Assembly: GCA_021154945.1 (NCBI GenBank)
Contig: JAJNQF010000453.1
Span: 1-25,007, forward strand
Source of the DNA: Sphingomonas sp.
GTDB lineage: Bacteria; Pseudomonadota; Alphaproteobacteria; Sphingomonadales; Sphingomonadaceae
Length of the DNA stretch: 25,007 nucleotides
Direction: 5' to 3'
Shown: piece after piece, positions 1 through 8,424 of the stretch
Layout: each line of letters begins with the position of its first letter
How positions within the stretch are numbered: position 1 is the stretch's first letter
The notes under the pieces: generated by a model
What the model was told of the DNA's origin: nothing
What the model saw: only the letters and a program-made list of their open reading frames with translations
The model's database searches: none
Program-made: the position numbers and the translations under genes

Positions 1-671
1 TGAAGCTCGTGCTCCGTTACATCCGACGTTCCAATTGGGCCCCGGCCTTCGCCGGGGAGGCGCGCGAAGAGCGCTTCGGCAGTGATCGGCCCTGGCCGCA
101 ACACCGTCCGCCCCGCCACGATCGTCGACTCCAGCCCAGCCTCGGTAGCCCCATCGTCGATGATTAACGGCACGTTCCCCTCCAAGCTCCCCGCAACATG
201 CGCCGCCGTGGTCGGACTGATCCCCCCGCTCGCATTGGCCGAGGGCGCCGCCAACGGCCTGCCCGAAGCGGCGATCAATCCCTGCATGGCCCGATGCCGG
301 GGCACCCGGATCGCGATCGTCGCCAACCCCGCCGTCACCAGCGAAGCGATCCCCGAATCCTCCCGCACCGGCAACACCAACGTCAGCGGCCCCGGCCAGA
401 ACGCCGCCGCCAGCGCGCGCGCCTCCGCATCGAACACCGCGATCCGCTCGGCCGCCGCCAGATCCGCCACATGCACGATCAGCGGATTGAAACTCGGGCG
501 CCCCTTGGCGGCGTAGATTCGCGCCACTGCCTCGGCGTTGGTGGCGTCCGCCGCGAGTCCGTACACCGTCTCGGTCGGCACCGCGACGATACCCCCGCCG
601 CGAATCATCGTAGCCGCCTCGGCGATCGCCGCCGTGCCGTAAGGTAAAATCACAGGGTGTGGACGGACCAT
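1..671 (-). CDS. tsaC: L-threonylcarbamoyladenylate synthase (TsaC/Sua5), 3' end outside window
   Basis: This enzyme makes threonylcarbamoyl-AMP from threonine, bicarbonate and ATP for the t6A modification at position 37 of ANN-decoding tRNAs. The ATG at 671 is fixed by an in-frame TAG four codons upstream. About 223 residues are visible. The YrdC-fold motifs are clear: PTETVYGLAADA near residues 32-43, KGRPSFNPL at 56-64 with the basic K56/R58 pair, WPGPLTLVL, and PSANASGGISPT. The frame stays open past the roughly 190-200 residues of a single-domain TsaC, so this is probably the long Sua5 type with a C-terminal domain off the left edge. Codons around residues 203-214 are made of a palindromic repeat (see 29-63). 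No Shine-Dalgarno is visible. A TATAGG hexamer lies 8 nt before ATG. It is divergent from the acyl-CoA dehydrogenase, with 46 bp between them. Confidence 0.93.
   Translation of the reverse strand, partial: MVRPHPVILPYGTAAIAEAATMIRGGGIVAVPTETVYGLAADATNAEAVARIYAAKGRPSFNPLIVHVADLAAAERIAVFDAEARALAAAFWPGPLTLVLPVREDSGIASLVTAGLATIAIRVPRHRAMQGLIAASGRPLAAPSANASGGISPTTAAHVAGSLEGNVPLIIDDGATEAGLESTIVAGRTVLRPGPITAEALFARLPGEGRGPIGTSDVTEHEL
29..63. repeat. GC-rich palindromic repeat inside the tsaC reading frame
   Basis: CCCCGGC-cttc-GCCGGGG forms a perfect 7-bp stem with a 4-nt loop at 40-57. Read on the minus strand, the element is nearly the same as the one at 24943-24973: both contain CCGGCg, then AGGCCGGGGCCCA, then a TTGG tail. 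It is normally an intergenic element type, but here it is translated as part of tsaC, as roughly LPGEGRGPIG. Confidence 0.75.
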
Positions 672-717
672 GTCACAGGCCTATAGCGGGTCCAAACCGT
701 AGCGATAAGAGGATGCG

Positions 718-2430
718 ATGGCCTTCACCCCAGCAACCACCGAACAGCGATTCCTGCTCGACCATGTCGTGCGGATCGACCAACTTGCCGCGACCGAACG
801 CTATGCCGCCGCCAGCGACGACGTCGTCGACGCGGTCCTCGAAGGGGTCGGGCAGTTCGCCGCCGGCGAATGGGCTCCGCTCAACCGCACCGGCGACACC
901 GTCGGCGCGAAGTGGACCCCCGACGGCGTTGTCATGCCCGACGGCTTCGCCCAGGCGTACAAGGATTACGTCGAAGGCGGCTGGGGGACGATCGGCGTCG
1001 AGGAGGAATGGGGCGGCCAGGGCCTGCCGTTCGCGATCCAGACCGCGGTGCTCGACACGCTCGGCTCTGCCAATATGGGTTTCGCGCTCTGCCCGACGCT
1101 GACCGTCGGCGCGATCGAGGCGCTCCAGCATCACGGCTCACCCGAGCAGCAGGCGCTCTATTTGCCCCATCTCGCGACGGGCGAATGGACCGGCACGATG
1201 AATCTCACCGAGTCGCAGGCGGGCTCCGACGTCGGCGCATTGCGCGCGACGGCGACTCCCCTCGGTGACGGCAAGTGGAGCATCAAGGGCACCAAGATCT
1301 ACATCTCGTTCGGCGACCACGACATGGCGCCGAACATCGTCCACCTCGTCCTCGCGCGGACGCCGGGCGCCCCTGCGGGCACCAAGGGCATCTCGCTGTT
1401 CCTCGTCCCCAAGTACCGCCTCCAGGAAGACGGCACGCCGGGCGATTTCAACGACGTCCGCGTCGTCTCGATCGAGCACAAGATGGGCCTCCACGCCTCG
1501 CCCACCTGCGTCTTGAGCTTCGGCGACAACGACGACTGCGTCGGTGAGCTGATCGGCGCGGAACTCGGCGGTATCCGCGCGATGTTCACGATGATGAACA
1601 ACGCACGCCTCAACGTCGGCCTGCAGGGCGTCCAGGTCGCCGAGGGCGCCACCCAAGGCGCGGTCGCCTATGCGCTCGACCGCGTCCAGTCGGCCCGCGC
1701 CGGCTCGCCGAACAAGGAATCGGTCAAGATCGTCGAGCATCCCGACGTCCGCCGCATGCTCATGCGGATGAAGGCCCAGACCCAGGCGGCACGCGCACTT
1801 GTCTACTACGCGGCGGGCCAAGTCGACCGCGCCAATCTCGGCGACCACGCGGCGCGCAACCGGCTCGAACTTGTCACGCCGCTGGCGAAGGCGCACGGCA
1901 CCGACATCGGCAACGAGGTCGCCTCGCTCGGTATCCAGGTCTATGGCGGCATGGGCTATGTCGAGGAAACCGGCGCCGCGCAGTATTTCCGCGATGCCCG
2001 CATCACGCCGATCTACGAGGGCACCAACGGCATCCAAGCGGCGGATCTGGTCGGGCGCAAGCTGGGGTTGGACAATGGCGGCGCGTTCGCCACTTTGATC
2101 GCCGACATCCGCGCGGAGGCGAAGGACGAACGCCTCTTGGCACTGGTCGACGCCTGCGAAGCGATCGGGCGCAGACTCGCCACCGCGGACGCCGACGACA
2201 AGCTCGCCGCGAGCTATCCCTTCCTGACGATGCTGTCGGTCGCAACCTGCGGCTGGCTGATGGAGCGGCAGGGCGAGGTTGCCGGCACCGATGATTTCGG
2301 CCGCATGAAGACGGCGGCGGTGCGCTTCTACCTCGATCAGATCGTCCCCGAGGCGATGGGCCTCAACGCCGCCGCCAACGCGAGCGCGGCGGTACTCTAC
2401 TCGATCGAGCCGGAACTCTTCGCCGCCTGA
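718..2430 (+). CDS. Acyl-CoA dehydrogenase, long form with extra N- and C-terminal domains (DmdC-like)
   Basis: This is an FAD-dependent acyl-CoA dehydrogenase that introduces an alpha-beta double bond in an acyl-CoA and passes electrons to ETF. It has 570 residues, against about 380-400 for classical MCAD types. The extra length matches the group with an AcylCoA_DH_N segment (residues about 3-35) and a C-terminal helical extension (after about 450), which includes DmdC, the methylmercaptopropionyl-CoA dehydrogenase. Family motifs are WTGTMNLTESQAGSDVG at 157-173 (flavin and substrate contact), YGGMGYVEETGAAQ at 409-422 and PIYEGTNGIQ at 431-440; E434 is the expected catalytic base. The ATG at 718 follows an AGAGG Shine-Dalgarno at 708-712. 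The substrate cannot be told from sequence; fatty-acid beta-oxidation is as likely as sulfur-compound degradation. Confidence 0.93.
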   Translation: MAFTPATTEQRFLLDHVVRIDQLAATERYAAASDDVVDAVLEGVGQFAAGEWAPLNRTGDTVGAKWTPDGVVMPDGFAQAYKDYVEGGWGTIGVEEEWGGQGLPFAIQTAVLDTLGSANMGFALCPTLTVGAIEALQHHGSPEQQALYLPHLATGEWTGTMNLTESQAGSDVGALRATATPLGDGKWSIKGTKIYISFGDHDMAPNIVHLVLARTPGAPAGTKGISLFLVPKYRLQEDGTPGDFNDVRVVSIEHKMGLHASPTCVLSFGDNDDCVGELIGAELGGIRAMFTMMNNARLNVGLQGVQVAEGATQGAVAYALDRVQSARAGSPNKESVKIVEHPDVRRMLMRMKAQTQAARALVYYAAGQVDRANLGDHAARNRLELVTPLAKAHGTDIGNEVASLGIQVYGGMGYVEETGAAQYFRDARITPIYEGTNGIQAADLVGRKLGLDNGGAFATLIADIRAEAKDERLLALVDACEAIGRRLATADADDKLAASYPFLTMLSVATCGWLMERQGEVAGTDDFGRMKTAAVRFYLDQIVPEAMGLNAAANASAAVLYSIEPELFAA

Positions 2431-2433
2431 TCG

Positions 2434-2473
2434 CCCCCTGACGAAAGCCCGGACCCAGCGTCCCGCCAGGGGG
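2434..2473. terminator. Weak inverted repeat after the acyl-CoA dehydrogenase gene
   Basis: CCCCCTG at 2434-2440 pairs with CAGGGGG at 2467-2473 across a 26-nt loop, just after the stop codon. There is no U-tract. The right half (CCGCCAGGGGGAGG) resembles one end of the longer palindromic repeats at 12651 and 16498, so this may be a repeat remnant rather than a working terminator. Confidence 0.3.
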
Positions 2474-2556
2474 AGGATTGAAGGTCGCGTCGCCCTACTC
2501 GACGGCTGCTCGCGGCAAACGGTATGGGGCAGGGGAATTATGGGAAATCCTGCCTG

Positions 2557-3375
2557 ATGTTCGATCTCGAAGCCTACCTCGCCCGCGTCGCCATGCCGGC
2601 GCGTCCGACCCTCGACTCGATCGGTCTCGGCCGGCTCCAGCAGGCGCACCGGTTCGCCATCCCGTTCGAGGATCTCGACGTCGTCCTCGGCCGCGGCATC
2701 GCGATCGACAGCGAGTCGGTCTTTGCCAAGCTCGTGACCGCCCGCCGCGGCGGCTATTGCTTCGAGCATAATCGTCTGTTCCTCGATGCGCTCACTGAAC
2801 TCGGCTTCACCGCTCGCCCGCTGCTCGCGCGTGTCTGGTATGCCGCGACCGACGTGCCGCCACCGCAGACGCATACGTTTGCGCTGGTGACGATCGACGG
2901 GCAGGACTGGATCGCAGACACCGGCTTCGGCGGCAGCTATACGCCGGTCCTCCCGCTCGCCGACGGCGCCGAGGCGGCAGCTCCCGATGGCGCGCGTTTC
3001 CGGCTGGAATCGACCGAGCAAGGCTGGATGCTGCTCCGCGACGGCGATCCGATGACTACCGACGGCCGCGGATCGGGTGAGGGGTTCCAGCCACAATACA
3101 GCTTCACGCTCGCTCAGGTGTTCGACGCGGATCTCGAGCTGTCGAACCACTGGACCTCGACCGCGCCCGCCAGCCGTTTCACGCATACCGCGATCGCCAG
3201 CATCGTTTTGCCGAACGGATTCGCCTCGCTGATCGGGCGCAATTATCGCCGGCGTTCCGGCACGGACACGACCGTCGGCGAGATCACCGACCCGCGGGTG
3301 TACCGGATGCGGATGAGCCTGTTGTTCGGGATTGACCTGAGCATCGAGGATGTCGAGGCGCTGGGACTGTTCTGA
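2557..3375 (+). CDS. nat: Arylamine N-acetyltransferase
   Basis: This cytoplasmic enzyme transfers acetyl (or another acyl group) from CoA to arylamines, hydrazines or related amines by a ping-pong mechanism. With the ATG at 2557 the protein has 272 residues, a normal NAT length, and begins MFDLEAYLARV like the family. The ATG at 2524 would add 11 residues with no family counterpart. The catalytic triad is present in canonical positions: C68 in RRGGYCFEHN, H106 in QTHTFALV and D121 in IADTGFGG. The start is only weakly supported by a Shine-Dalgarno (GGGA about 11 nt upstream). The gene stands alone between the acyl-CoA dehydrogenase and a long inverted repeat, so the context gives no clue to its substrate. 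Confidence 0.94.
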   Translation: MFDLEAYLARVAMPARPTLDSIGLGRLQQAHRFAIPFEDLDVVLGRGIAIDSESVFAKLVTARRGGYCFEHNRLFLDALTELGFTARPLLARVWYAATDVPPPQTHTFALVTIDGQDWIADTGFGGSYTPVLPLADGAEAAAPDGARFRLESTEQGWMLLRDGDPMTTDGRGSGEGFQPQYSFTLAQVFDADLELSNHWTSTAPASRFTHTAIASIVLPNGFASLIGRNYRRRSGTDTTVGEITDPRVYRMRMSLLFGIDLSIEDVEALGLF

Positions 3376-3388
3376 AGTTCGACCACTT

Positions 3389-3544
3389 CCCTTTGTGCTG
3401 AGTAGCGACCGAGTAGCTGCGCAAGCAGCGTATCGAGGGCGCGTATCGAAGCATGGGTTCCGTGCGCCAACCTGTCCTTCGATACGTCCTCTCGATACGC
3501 CGCTTCGCGCCTACTCGATGACTACTCAGGACGAACGGAAAGGG
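3389..3544. repeat. Long imperfect inverted repeat between convergent genes
   Basis: The arms are 3389-3451 and 3477-3544. Reading inward they share CCCTTT, CTGAGTAG, CGAGTAG, GCGTATCGAG and CGTATCGAAG in order, so the single strand can fold into a hairpin of about 150 nt. The right arm carries TACTCAGGACGAACGG, a repeat type familiar from sphingomonad genomes and related to the CTCAGGGCGAACGG copies at 12599 and 12908. It lies between the convergent nat and gntR genes and could stop transcription from both sides, though no T-run is present. Confidence 0.75.
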
Positions 3545-3596
3545 GGCAGGACGTAGGACGGAACAAGGGAATGCAGAACGAATGACGGGAGGGGTT

Positions 3597-3953
3597 TCAG
3601 GCCCGCTCGCGCTCCAGCAGGTCATGCGCATCCAACCCCAGCAGAACGATATGCCCCAGGATCCGCGGCCACTGCGTCGTCACGAAATTCTCGCGCTCGG
3701 CCACGCGCAACGCTTCCGCGGCACCCGGCATCACGAACATGCCGACGCCACGCCGGACCTCGACATACCCGTCGTCCTGAAAGCTCTGATACGCCTTGGC
3801 GACCGTCAAAGGGTTCGCCCCCTGCTCGGCGGCGAACGCACGTACCGACGGCAACTGGTCGCCCGCACGATAGTCGCCACGGAGAATTCCCGCTGCGATC
3901 GTGCTGCGGAGACGGATGTATACGGGGCTGTCGTCGCTGCTGAGCGCTGTCAT
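3597..3953 (-). CDS. GntR-family transcriptional regulator, YtrA subfamily
   Basis: This is a 118-residue DNA-binding protein. Residues about 10-75 form the GntR winged helix (PVYIRLRSTIAAGILRGDY, then GDQLPSVRAFA, NPLTVAKAYQ and YVEVRRGVGMFV). Only about 40 residues follow, the short helical tail of the YtrA subfamily rather than the large ligand-binding domain of FadR or UTRA regulators. YtrA-type genes usually sit with ABC-transporter genes; none is here. The gene starts 37 bp after the stop of the nitroreductase on the same strand, so it may be co-transcribed. A palindrome directly abuts its start codon, leaving no room for a Shine-Dalgarno, which suggests a leaderless, self-regulated mRNA. 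The ligand and wider targets are unknown. Confidence 0.9.
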   Translation of the reverse strand: MTALSSDDSPVYIRLRSTIAAGILRGDYRAGDQLPSVRAFAAEQGANPLTVAKAYQSFQDDGYVEVRRGVGMFVMPGAAEALRVAERENFVTTQWPRILGHIVLLGLDAHDLLERERA

Positions 3954-3969
3954 GCTGTTCTAATACAGC
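3954..3969 (-). promoter_or_regulatory. Candidate operator overlapping a -10 element of gntR
   Basis: GCTGTTCTAATACAGC has 5-bp inverted arms (GCTGT/ACAGC). On the minus strand it reads TATTAG followed by six bases and then the gntR ATG, the spacing expected for a -10 hexamer of a transcript starting at the ATG. A GntR dimer bound here would block its own promoter. This is inference from position and symmetry. Confidence 0.5.
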
Positions 3970-3990
3970 AATCGGGCGATTAGTCGAGTC

Positions 3991-4566
3991 TCACGATCCC
4001 CAGTGCGAGACGAGGCGTGCCATATCGGGGCGGGGGCGTTCGTCGAGCGCACGCGACGGCGTGCCGATGAACATGAACCCGGCGATCCGCTCCGACGCGG
4101 CCCCGAACGCATCGCGCACCGTATCCGAGAACGCCGCCCAGCCGGTCAGCCAGCCGCCCGCGAACCCCTCCGCATGGACCGCATGGAGCAGGTTCATGCA
4201 CGCCGCCCCCGCCGATAATTCCTGCTCCCACACCGGAATCTTGCTCTCCTTGGGCGACGACAGGACCACGACCAAAGTCGGCGCCTGATGCGCGAACTGG
4301 TCGAGCGACTCCAGTTCCAGCCGCGACGCATCGGGTCGTTCGGCCAAGTACGCATCGGTGATCAGCGCCGACAGAGCCGCGCGGCGTTCGTCCCCGACGA
4401 CGACGAACCGCCACGGCGCCAGCTTGCCATGATCGGGCGTCCGCGCCGCGATCTCCAGGATCGTCGCGAGCTGGTAGGAATCGGGCCCCGGCGCAATCAG
4501 GTCGCGGGGCTTGCCCGAGCGGCGGGTGGCGAGAAGCGAGAGCGGCGTCGAGCGGTCGTTGAGCAT
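3991..4566 (-). CDS. Nitroreductase-family FMN oxidoreductase, YdjA-like
   Basis: This is a 191-residue single-domain nitroreductase, the size of the small YdjA/TM1586 type. Such proteins bind FMN and use NAD(P)H, as homodimers in the cytoplasm, to reduce nitroaromatics, quinones or unknown natural substrates. Family features are the RRSGKPRDLIAPGP start with its conserved arginines (FMN phosphate contact), ARTPDHGKLAPWRFVVVGDE near residues 41-60, and the GGWLTGWAAF segment with the terminal RPRPDMARLV. The ATG at 4566 is the only reasonable start. GAGG lies just 1 nt before it, too close for normal pairing. The upstream strand has TGTAAATAT as a possible -10 element. It probably precedes gntR in one transcript. 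Confidence 0.9.
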   Translation of the reverse strand: MLNDRSTPLSLLATRRSGKPRDLIAPGPDSYQLATILEIAARTPDHGKLAPWRFVVVGDERRAALSALITDAYLAERPDASRLELESLDQFAHQAPTLVVVLSSPKESKIPVWEQELSAGAACMNLLHAVHAEGFAGGWLTGWAAFSDTVRDAFGAASERIAGFMFIGTPSRALDERPRPDMARLVSHWGS

Positions 4567-4675
4567 GCCTCGCCAGATAGGCTTTGGCGTCTGATATTTA
4601 CAGTCCGGGCTTTGTCGTTAAGTTGCGCGCCATCAAGCGCCCGTCAGCGGCGCACCCACGGAGCATTACCACCAC

Positions 4676-6283
4676 ATGGCCAGCGCAATCCCCAAGGCGA
4701 GCAGGGGCAGCGGCGTTCCTGCCGATGCAAAGACGTTTTTCGGGCACCCGCGCGGGCTGTTCATGCTGTTCTTCGCCGAGCTGTGGGAGCGCTTCTCGTT
4801 CTACGGCATGCGCGCGATCCTGGTGCTGTACCTCACCAAGCACTTCCTGTTCGCCGAGCAGCCGGCCTATGCGATCTATGGCGCGTACACCTCTCTGGTC
4901 TACATCACGCCGATCATCGGCGGCTATCTGTCCGACCGGTTCCTCGGACCACGTAAGGCGGTGCTGGCGGGCGGCGTGTTCATCACGCTCGGCCATCTGC
5001 TGCTCGCTGTCGTCGAGGCGCCGCAGGGCGTGCAGGGCACCGCGCTCAACGGCTTCTATCTCGGCCTCGCCTTCATCATCGTCGGTACGGGCTTCCTGAA
5101 GGCGAACATCTCGGTGCTCGTCGGCAAGCTTTACGCGCGCGACGACATGCGGCGCGATGGTGCGTTCTCGATCTTCTACATGGGGATCAACACCGGCGCG
5201 TTCGTCGGCCCGATCGCGGTCGGGATCCTCGGCGAGACGGTCGGCTGGTCGTACGGCTTCGGCGCCGCTGGGATCGGCATGGCGCTGGGCCTGGTCGTGT
5301 TCGTGCTGTTCCGGCGCGAACTCTACGACGTCGGCGAGTCCCCTGCCCCCGAAAAGCTGGCGTCTAAGCCGATCGCCGGCCTGTCGGTCGAATGGCTGAT
5401 CTACCTCGGCGGGCTCGCCGGCGTCGCGGTATCGTGGTGGCTGGTGCGCAGCCAGGGCGTCGTCGGCACCGCGTTGATCGTCGCATCGCTCGCGACGGTC
5501 GGCTACATCCTGTGGACCGCCGTCGCGAAACTGCCACGCGTCGACCGCGACCGGATCTTCGCCGCGCTGTTCCTGATCGCGCTCGCGCCGCTGTTCTGGG
5601 CGCTGTTCGAACAGACCGGGTCGTCGCTGAACGTCTACACCGACCAGTCGGTCGACCGCGTCGTGTTCGGCTGGTCGATACCCGCCTCGGTGTTCCAGTC
5701 GGTCAATCCGTTCTTCATCATCACGCTGGCACCGGTGTTCGCCGCGCTCTGGACGCGGCTCGGTCGGGCGGGACGTGAGCCGAGCGCGCCGTTCAAGTTC
5801 GGCATCGGGCTGATCCTGGTCGGTGCAGGCTTCTTCGCGCTGACGCTTGGCGCACCGGCACAGGGGCTGACGCCGGCGATCTTCGTCGTGCTGCTCTACA
5901 TGCTGCACTCGATGGCGGAGCTCTGCTTCTCGCCGATCGGACTGTCGTCGATGACGCGTCTGTCGGTGCCGAGCATGACCGGGCTGATGATGGGCACGTG
6001 GTTCCTCGCGACGGCGGGCGGGAACTTCCTTGCCGGCCTGATCGCACAGGCGACCGGCGGCGAGGGCGCCGGCGTCGAGCGGGTGCTGGAAGTGTACGGC
6101 CGGATCGGCTGGGTCGCGATCGGGATCGGCGCGGTCGTGCTGGTGCTCGCACCGTTCGTCACCAGGCTGATGCACCTCGACCAGCTGGGTTCGGTCGACC
6201 ACGCGATGGCGGGGCAGAACGAACTGGGCGAGCCGGGTGCCGCCGGGCTCGATACGCGCGACGAGCAGGTCCCGCGGAGGTGA
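4676..6283 (+). CDS. Proton-dependent oligopeptide transporter (POT/PTR2 family)
   Basis: This is a 535-residue inner-membrane symporter of the major facilitator superfamily that imports di- and tripeptides with protons. The ExxERF motif of the first helix is present (ELWERFSFYGMR, E35-x-x-E38-R39-F40), as is the PTR2 signature FSIFYMGINTGAF in helix 5. Long hydrophobic segments cover the chain, consistent with the 14 helices of bacterial POTs. The ATG at 4676 precedes MASAIPKASRGSG, a polar N-terminus, followed by the conserved GHPRGLFMLFFAELWERF region. GGAG lies rather far upstream, at about 14 nt. The gene is divergent from the nitroreductase, and TTTACA in the shared 109-bp gap is a possible -35 element. 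The exact peptide specificity is not readable. Confidence 0.93.
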   Translation: MASAIPKASRGSGVPADAKTFFGHPRGLFMLFFAELWERFSFYGMRAILVLYLTKHFLFAEQPAYAIYGAYTSLVYITPIIGGYLSDRFLGPRKAVLAGGVFITLGHLLLAVVEAPQGVQGTALNGFYLGLAFIIVGTGFLKANISVLVGKLYARDDMRRDGAFSIFYMGINTGAFVGPIAVGILGETVGWSYGFGAAGIGMALGLVVFVLFRRELYDVGESPAPEKLASKPIAGLSVEWLIYLGGLAGVAVSWWLVRSQGVVGTALIVASLATVGYILWTAVAKLPRVDRDRIFAALFLIALAPLFWALFEQTGSSLNVYTDQSVDRVVFGWSIPASVFQSVNPFFIITLAPVFAALWTRLGRAGREPSAPFKFGIGLILVGAGFFALTLGAPAQGLTPAIFVVLLYMLHSMAELCFSPIGLSSMTRLSVPSMTGLMMGTWFLATAGGNFLAGLIAQATGGEGAGVERVLEVYGRIGWVAIGIGAVVLVLAPFVTRLMHLDQLGSVDHAMAGQNELGEPGAAGLDTRDEQVPRR

Positions 6284-6288
6284 AGCCG

Positions 6289-6311
6289 GCCCGCCCCTTT
6301 GCGGGGCGGGC
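6289..6311. terminator. Bidirectional hairpin between convergent genes
   Basis: GCCCGCCCC-tttgc-GGGGCGGGC is a perfect 9-bp GC stem with a 5-nt loop, 5 nt after the transporter stop and 24 nt from the end of the amidase gene. There is no T-run on either side, so termination would rely on the hairpin or on Rho. Confidence 0.6.
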
Positions 6312-6335
6312 GTTCGACGCGGTTCGTGCAGGGTA

Positions 6336-7184
<849 letters not shown>

Positions 7185-7198
7185 GGCGGCGCATATAA
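7185..7198 (-). promoter_or_regulatory. Possible -10 element of a leaderless aguB transcript
   Basis: On the minus strand TTATATG is followed by seven bases and then the aguB ATG. No purine-rich ribosome site lies between. The -35 region is not convincing. Confidence 0.35.
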
Positions 7199-7231
7199 GG
7201 TGACGCGCCATGGAGTGCGAGCCTTCTTGCT

Positions 7232-7309
7232 GTTCCCCCGCGGAGGCGGGGGTCCAGGGTTGCGGGCGGTATCGTGTGTGATCCTGGGCCCCCGCCTGCG
7301 CGGGGGAAC
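7232..7309. repeat. Inverted pair of GC-rich palindromic repeats between aguB and ung
   Basis: The left arm 7232-7258 (starts GTTCCCCCGCGG) and right arm 7283-7309 (ends CGCGGGGGAAC) are near-perfect inverted copies of 27 bp each with a 24-nt spacer. Each arm is itself a hairpin of the CCCCCGC-GCGGGGG type followed by a TCCAGG or CCTGGG tail. It sits in the divergent promoter region of aguB and ung. Confidence 0.8.
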
Positions 7310-7366
7310 GGCTTTGGGGTGCGCGCGTGATTGACACTCCCCTGCCCTGTCCGACATGCCGCGGGG

Positions 7367-8065
7367 ATGATCGAGCATTCTCTCCCCGCAAGCTGGCAGT
7401 CGCTCCACGCCGAGTTCGAGGCGCCGTACATGCGGGCGCTGGATGCGTTTCTGGAGGCCGAGCGGGCGGCGGGGGCTCGGGTGTTTCCCGACGGGGCGGA
7501 CCGGTTTCGGGCGCTGGAGCTTACCCCGCTCGATCAGGTGCGGGTCGTGATCCTGGGGCAGGATCCTTATCATGGCGAGGGGCAGGCGCATGGGCTGAGC
7601 TTCTCAGTGCGCGAGGGCGTGCGGACGCCGCCTAGCCTGGTGAATATCTACAAGGAGCTGGAGGCGGACCTGGGGATACCGCGGGCGTCTCATGGCATGC
7701 TGGATCATTGGGCCGCACAAGGCGTGCTGTTGCTCAACGCGGTGCTGAGCGTGCGGATGGGGGAGGCCGCGTCGCATCAAAAGCGGGGGTGGGAGCGGTT
7801 TACCGATGCCGTTATTGCCGCCGTCAACGCGCAGGACAAACCGGTCGTGTTCCTGCTGTGGGGGGCGTATGCGCAGAAGAAGGCGGCGTTCGTCGATGAC
7901 GTGACGAAGGGCGGGCGGCATCTGGTGATCCAGTCGGCGCACCCGTCGCCGCTGGCGGCACGGACCGGGTTCTTCGGATCGCGGCCGTTCAGCCGGGCCA
8001 ATGACTTTCTCAAAACCCATGGGCGCGCGCCGATCGACTGGGCGCTGCCGGAGACCGACCGATGA
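7367..8065 (+). CDS. ung: Uracil-DNA glycosylase, family 1
   Basis: This enzyme removes uracil from DNA to start base-excision repair. The motif VVILGQDPYHGEGQAHGLSFS carries the catalytic water-activating Asp (D66 with this start), and SAHPSPLAART carries the catalytic His (H192) and the minor-groove loop. NIYKEL and LLLNAVLSV are also typical of family 1. The ATG at 7367 gives 232 residues, a usual Ung length, and follows CGGGG. An in-frame GTG at 7331 would add 12 residues unlike the family and would lie on a TTGACA that may be the -35 element (7331-7336). The stop overlaps the start of the next gene, so the two are translationally coupled. Confidence 0.95.
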   Translation: MIEHSLPASWQSLHAEFEAPYMRALDAFLEAERAAGARVFPDGADRFRALELTPLDQVRVVILGQDPYHGEGQAHGLSFSVREGVRTPPSLVNIYKELEADLGIPRASHGMLDHWAAQGVLLLNAVLSVRMGEAASHQKRGWERFTDAVIAAVNAQDKPVVFLLWGAYAQKKAAFVDDVTKGGRHLVIQSAHPSPLAARTGFFGSRPFSRANDFLKTHGRAPIDWALPETDR

Positions 8066-8358
8066 GCGACGAATATGTGTACGACGAAGCGACTGGCGAG
8101 TGGGTTGCGGGCGGTGCGGCGGCTGTTGCGGCGGATGACGTCGCGGTCGTGGTGCGGGATTCGGTCGGGAACGTGCTCGCGGATGGCGATCAGGTTACGT
8201 TGATCAAGGACCTGACCGTGAAGGGTGCGGGGCAGACGTTGAAGCGCGGGACGCTGATCAAGTCGATCCGGTTGACCGGCGATGCGCAGGAGATCGACTG
8301 TCGGTACGAGGGGATCAAGGGGCTGGTGCTGCGCGCGGAGTTCGTTCGGAAGCGGTAA
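8062..8358 (+). CDS. PhnA/YjdM-family protein lacking the zinc-ribbon cysteines
   Basis: This is a 98-residue protein. Residues about 29-98 match the PhnA C-terminal domain (VRDSVGNVLADGDQVTLIKD, TLKRGTLIKSIRLTGD, EIDCRYEGIKGLVLRAEFV), a small SH3-like fold. In E. coli PhnA an N-terminal CxxC zinc ribbon comes first. Here the N-terminus (SDEYVYDEATGEWVAGG) keeps the YxYDE and EW landmarks of that region but has no cysteine. It is named for a phosphonate operon but is not phosphonoacetate hydrolase; its function is unknown. The ATG overlaps the ung stop (ATGA), so it is translated from the ung mRNA. Confidence 0.88.
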   Translation: MSDEYVYDEATGEWVAGGAAAVAADDVAVVVRDSVGNVLADGDQVTLIKDLTVKGAGQTLKRGTLIKSIRLTGDAQEIDCRYEGIKGLVLRAEFVRKR

Positions 8359-8424
8359 GGCTTTCGCGTTGATTTTGCGGGGTTAATCGAAAAGAAGATT
8401 AGACCGGGTTAGGCCAACACGCGG

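Noticed and set aside
2524..2556. Upstream ATG extending nat by 11 residues
   Set aside because: The family N-terminus begins at the second ATG and catalytic residue numbering (C68, H106, D121) fits only the shorter form.
1138..3186. Minus-strand frame of 682 codons opposite the acyl-CoA dehydrogenase and nat genes
   Set aside because: It is a shadow of two well-supported plus-strand genes and is made of Arg/Asp/Ala-rich sequence typical of antisense frames in high-GC DNA.
4598..6202. Minus-strand frame of 534 codons opposite the peptide transporter
   Set aside because: The plus strand encodes a POT transporter with clear motifs; the antisense translation is His/Arg/Asp-rich with no domain.
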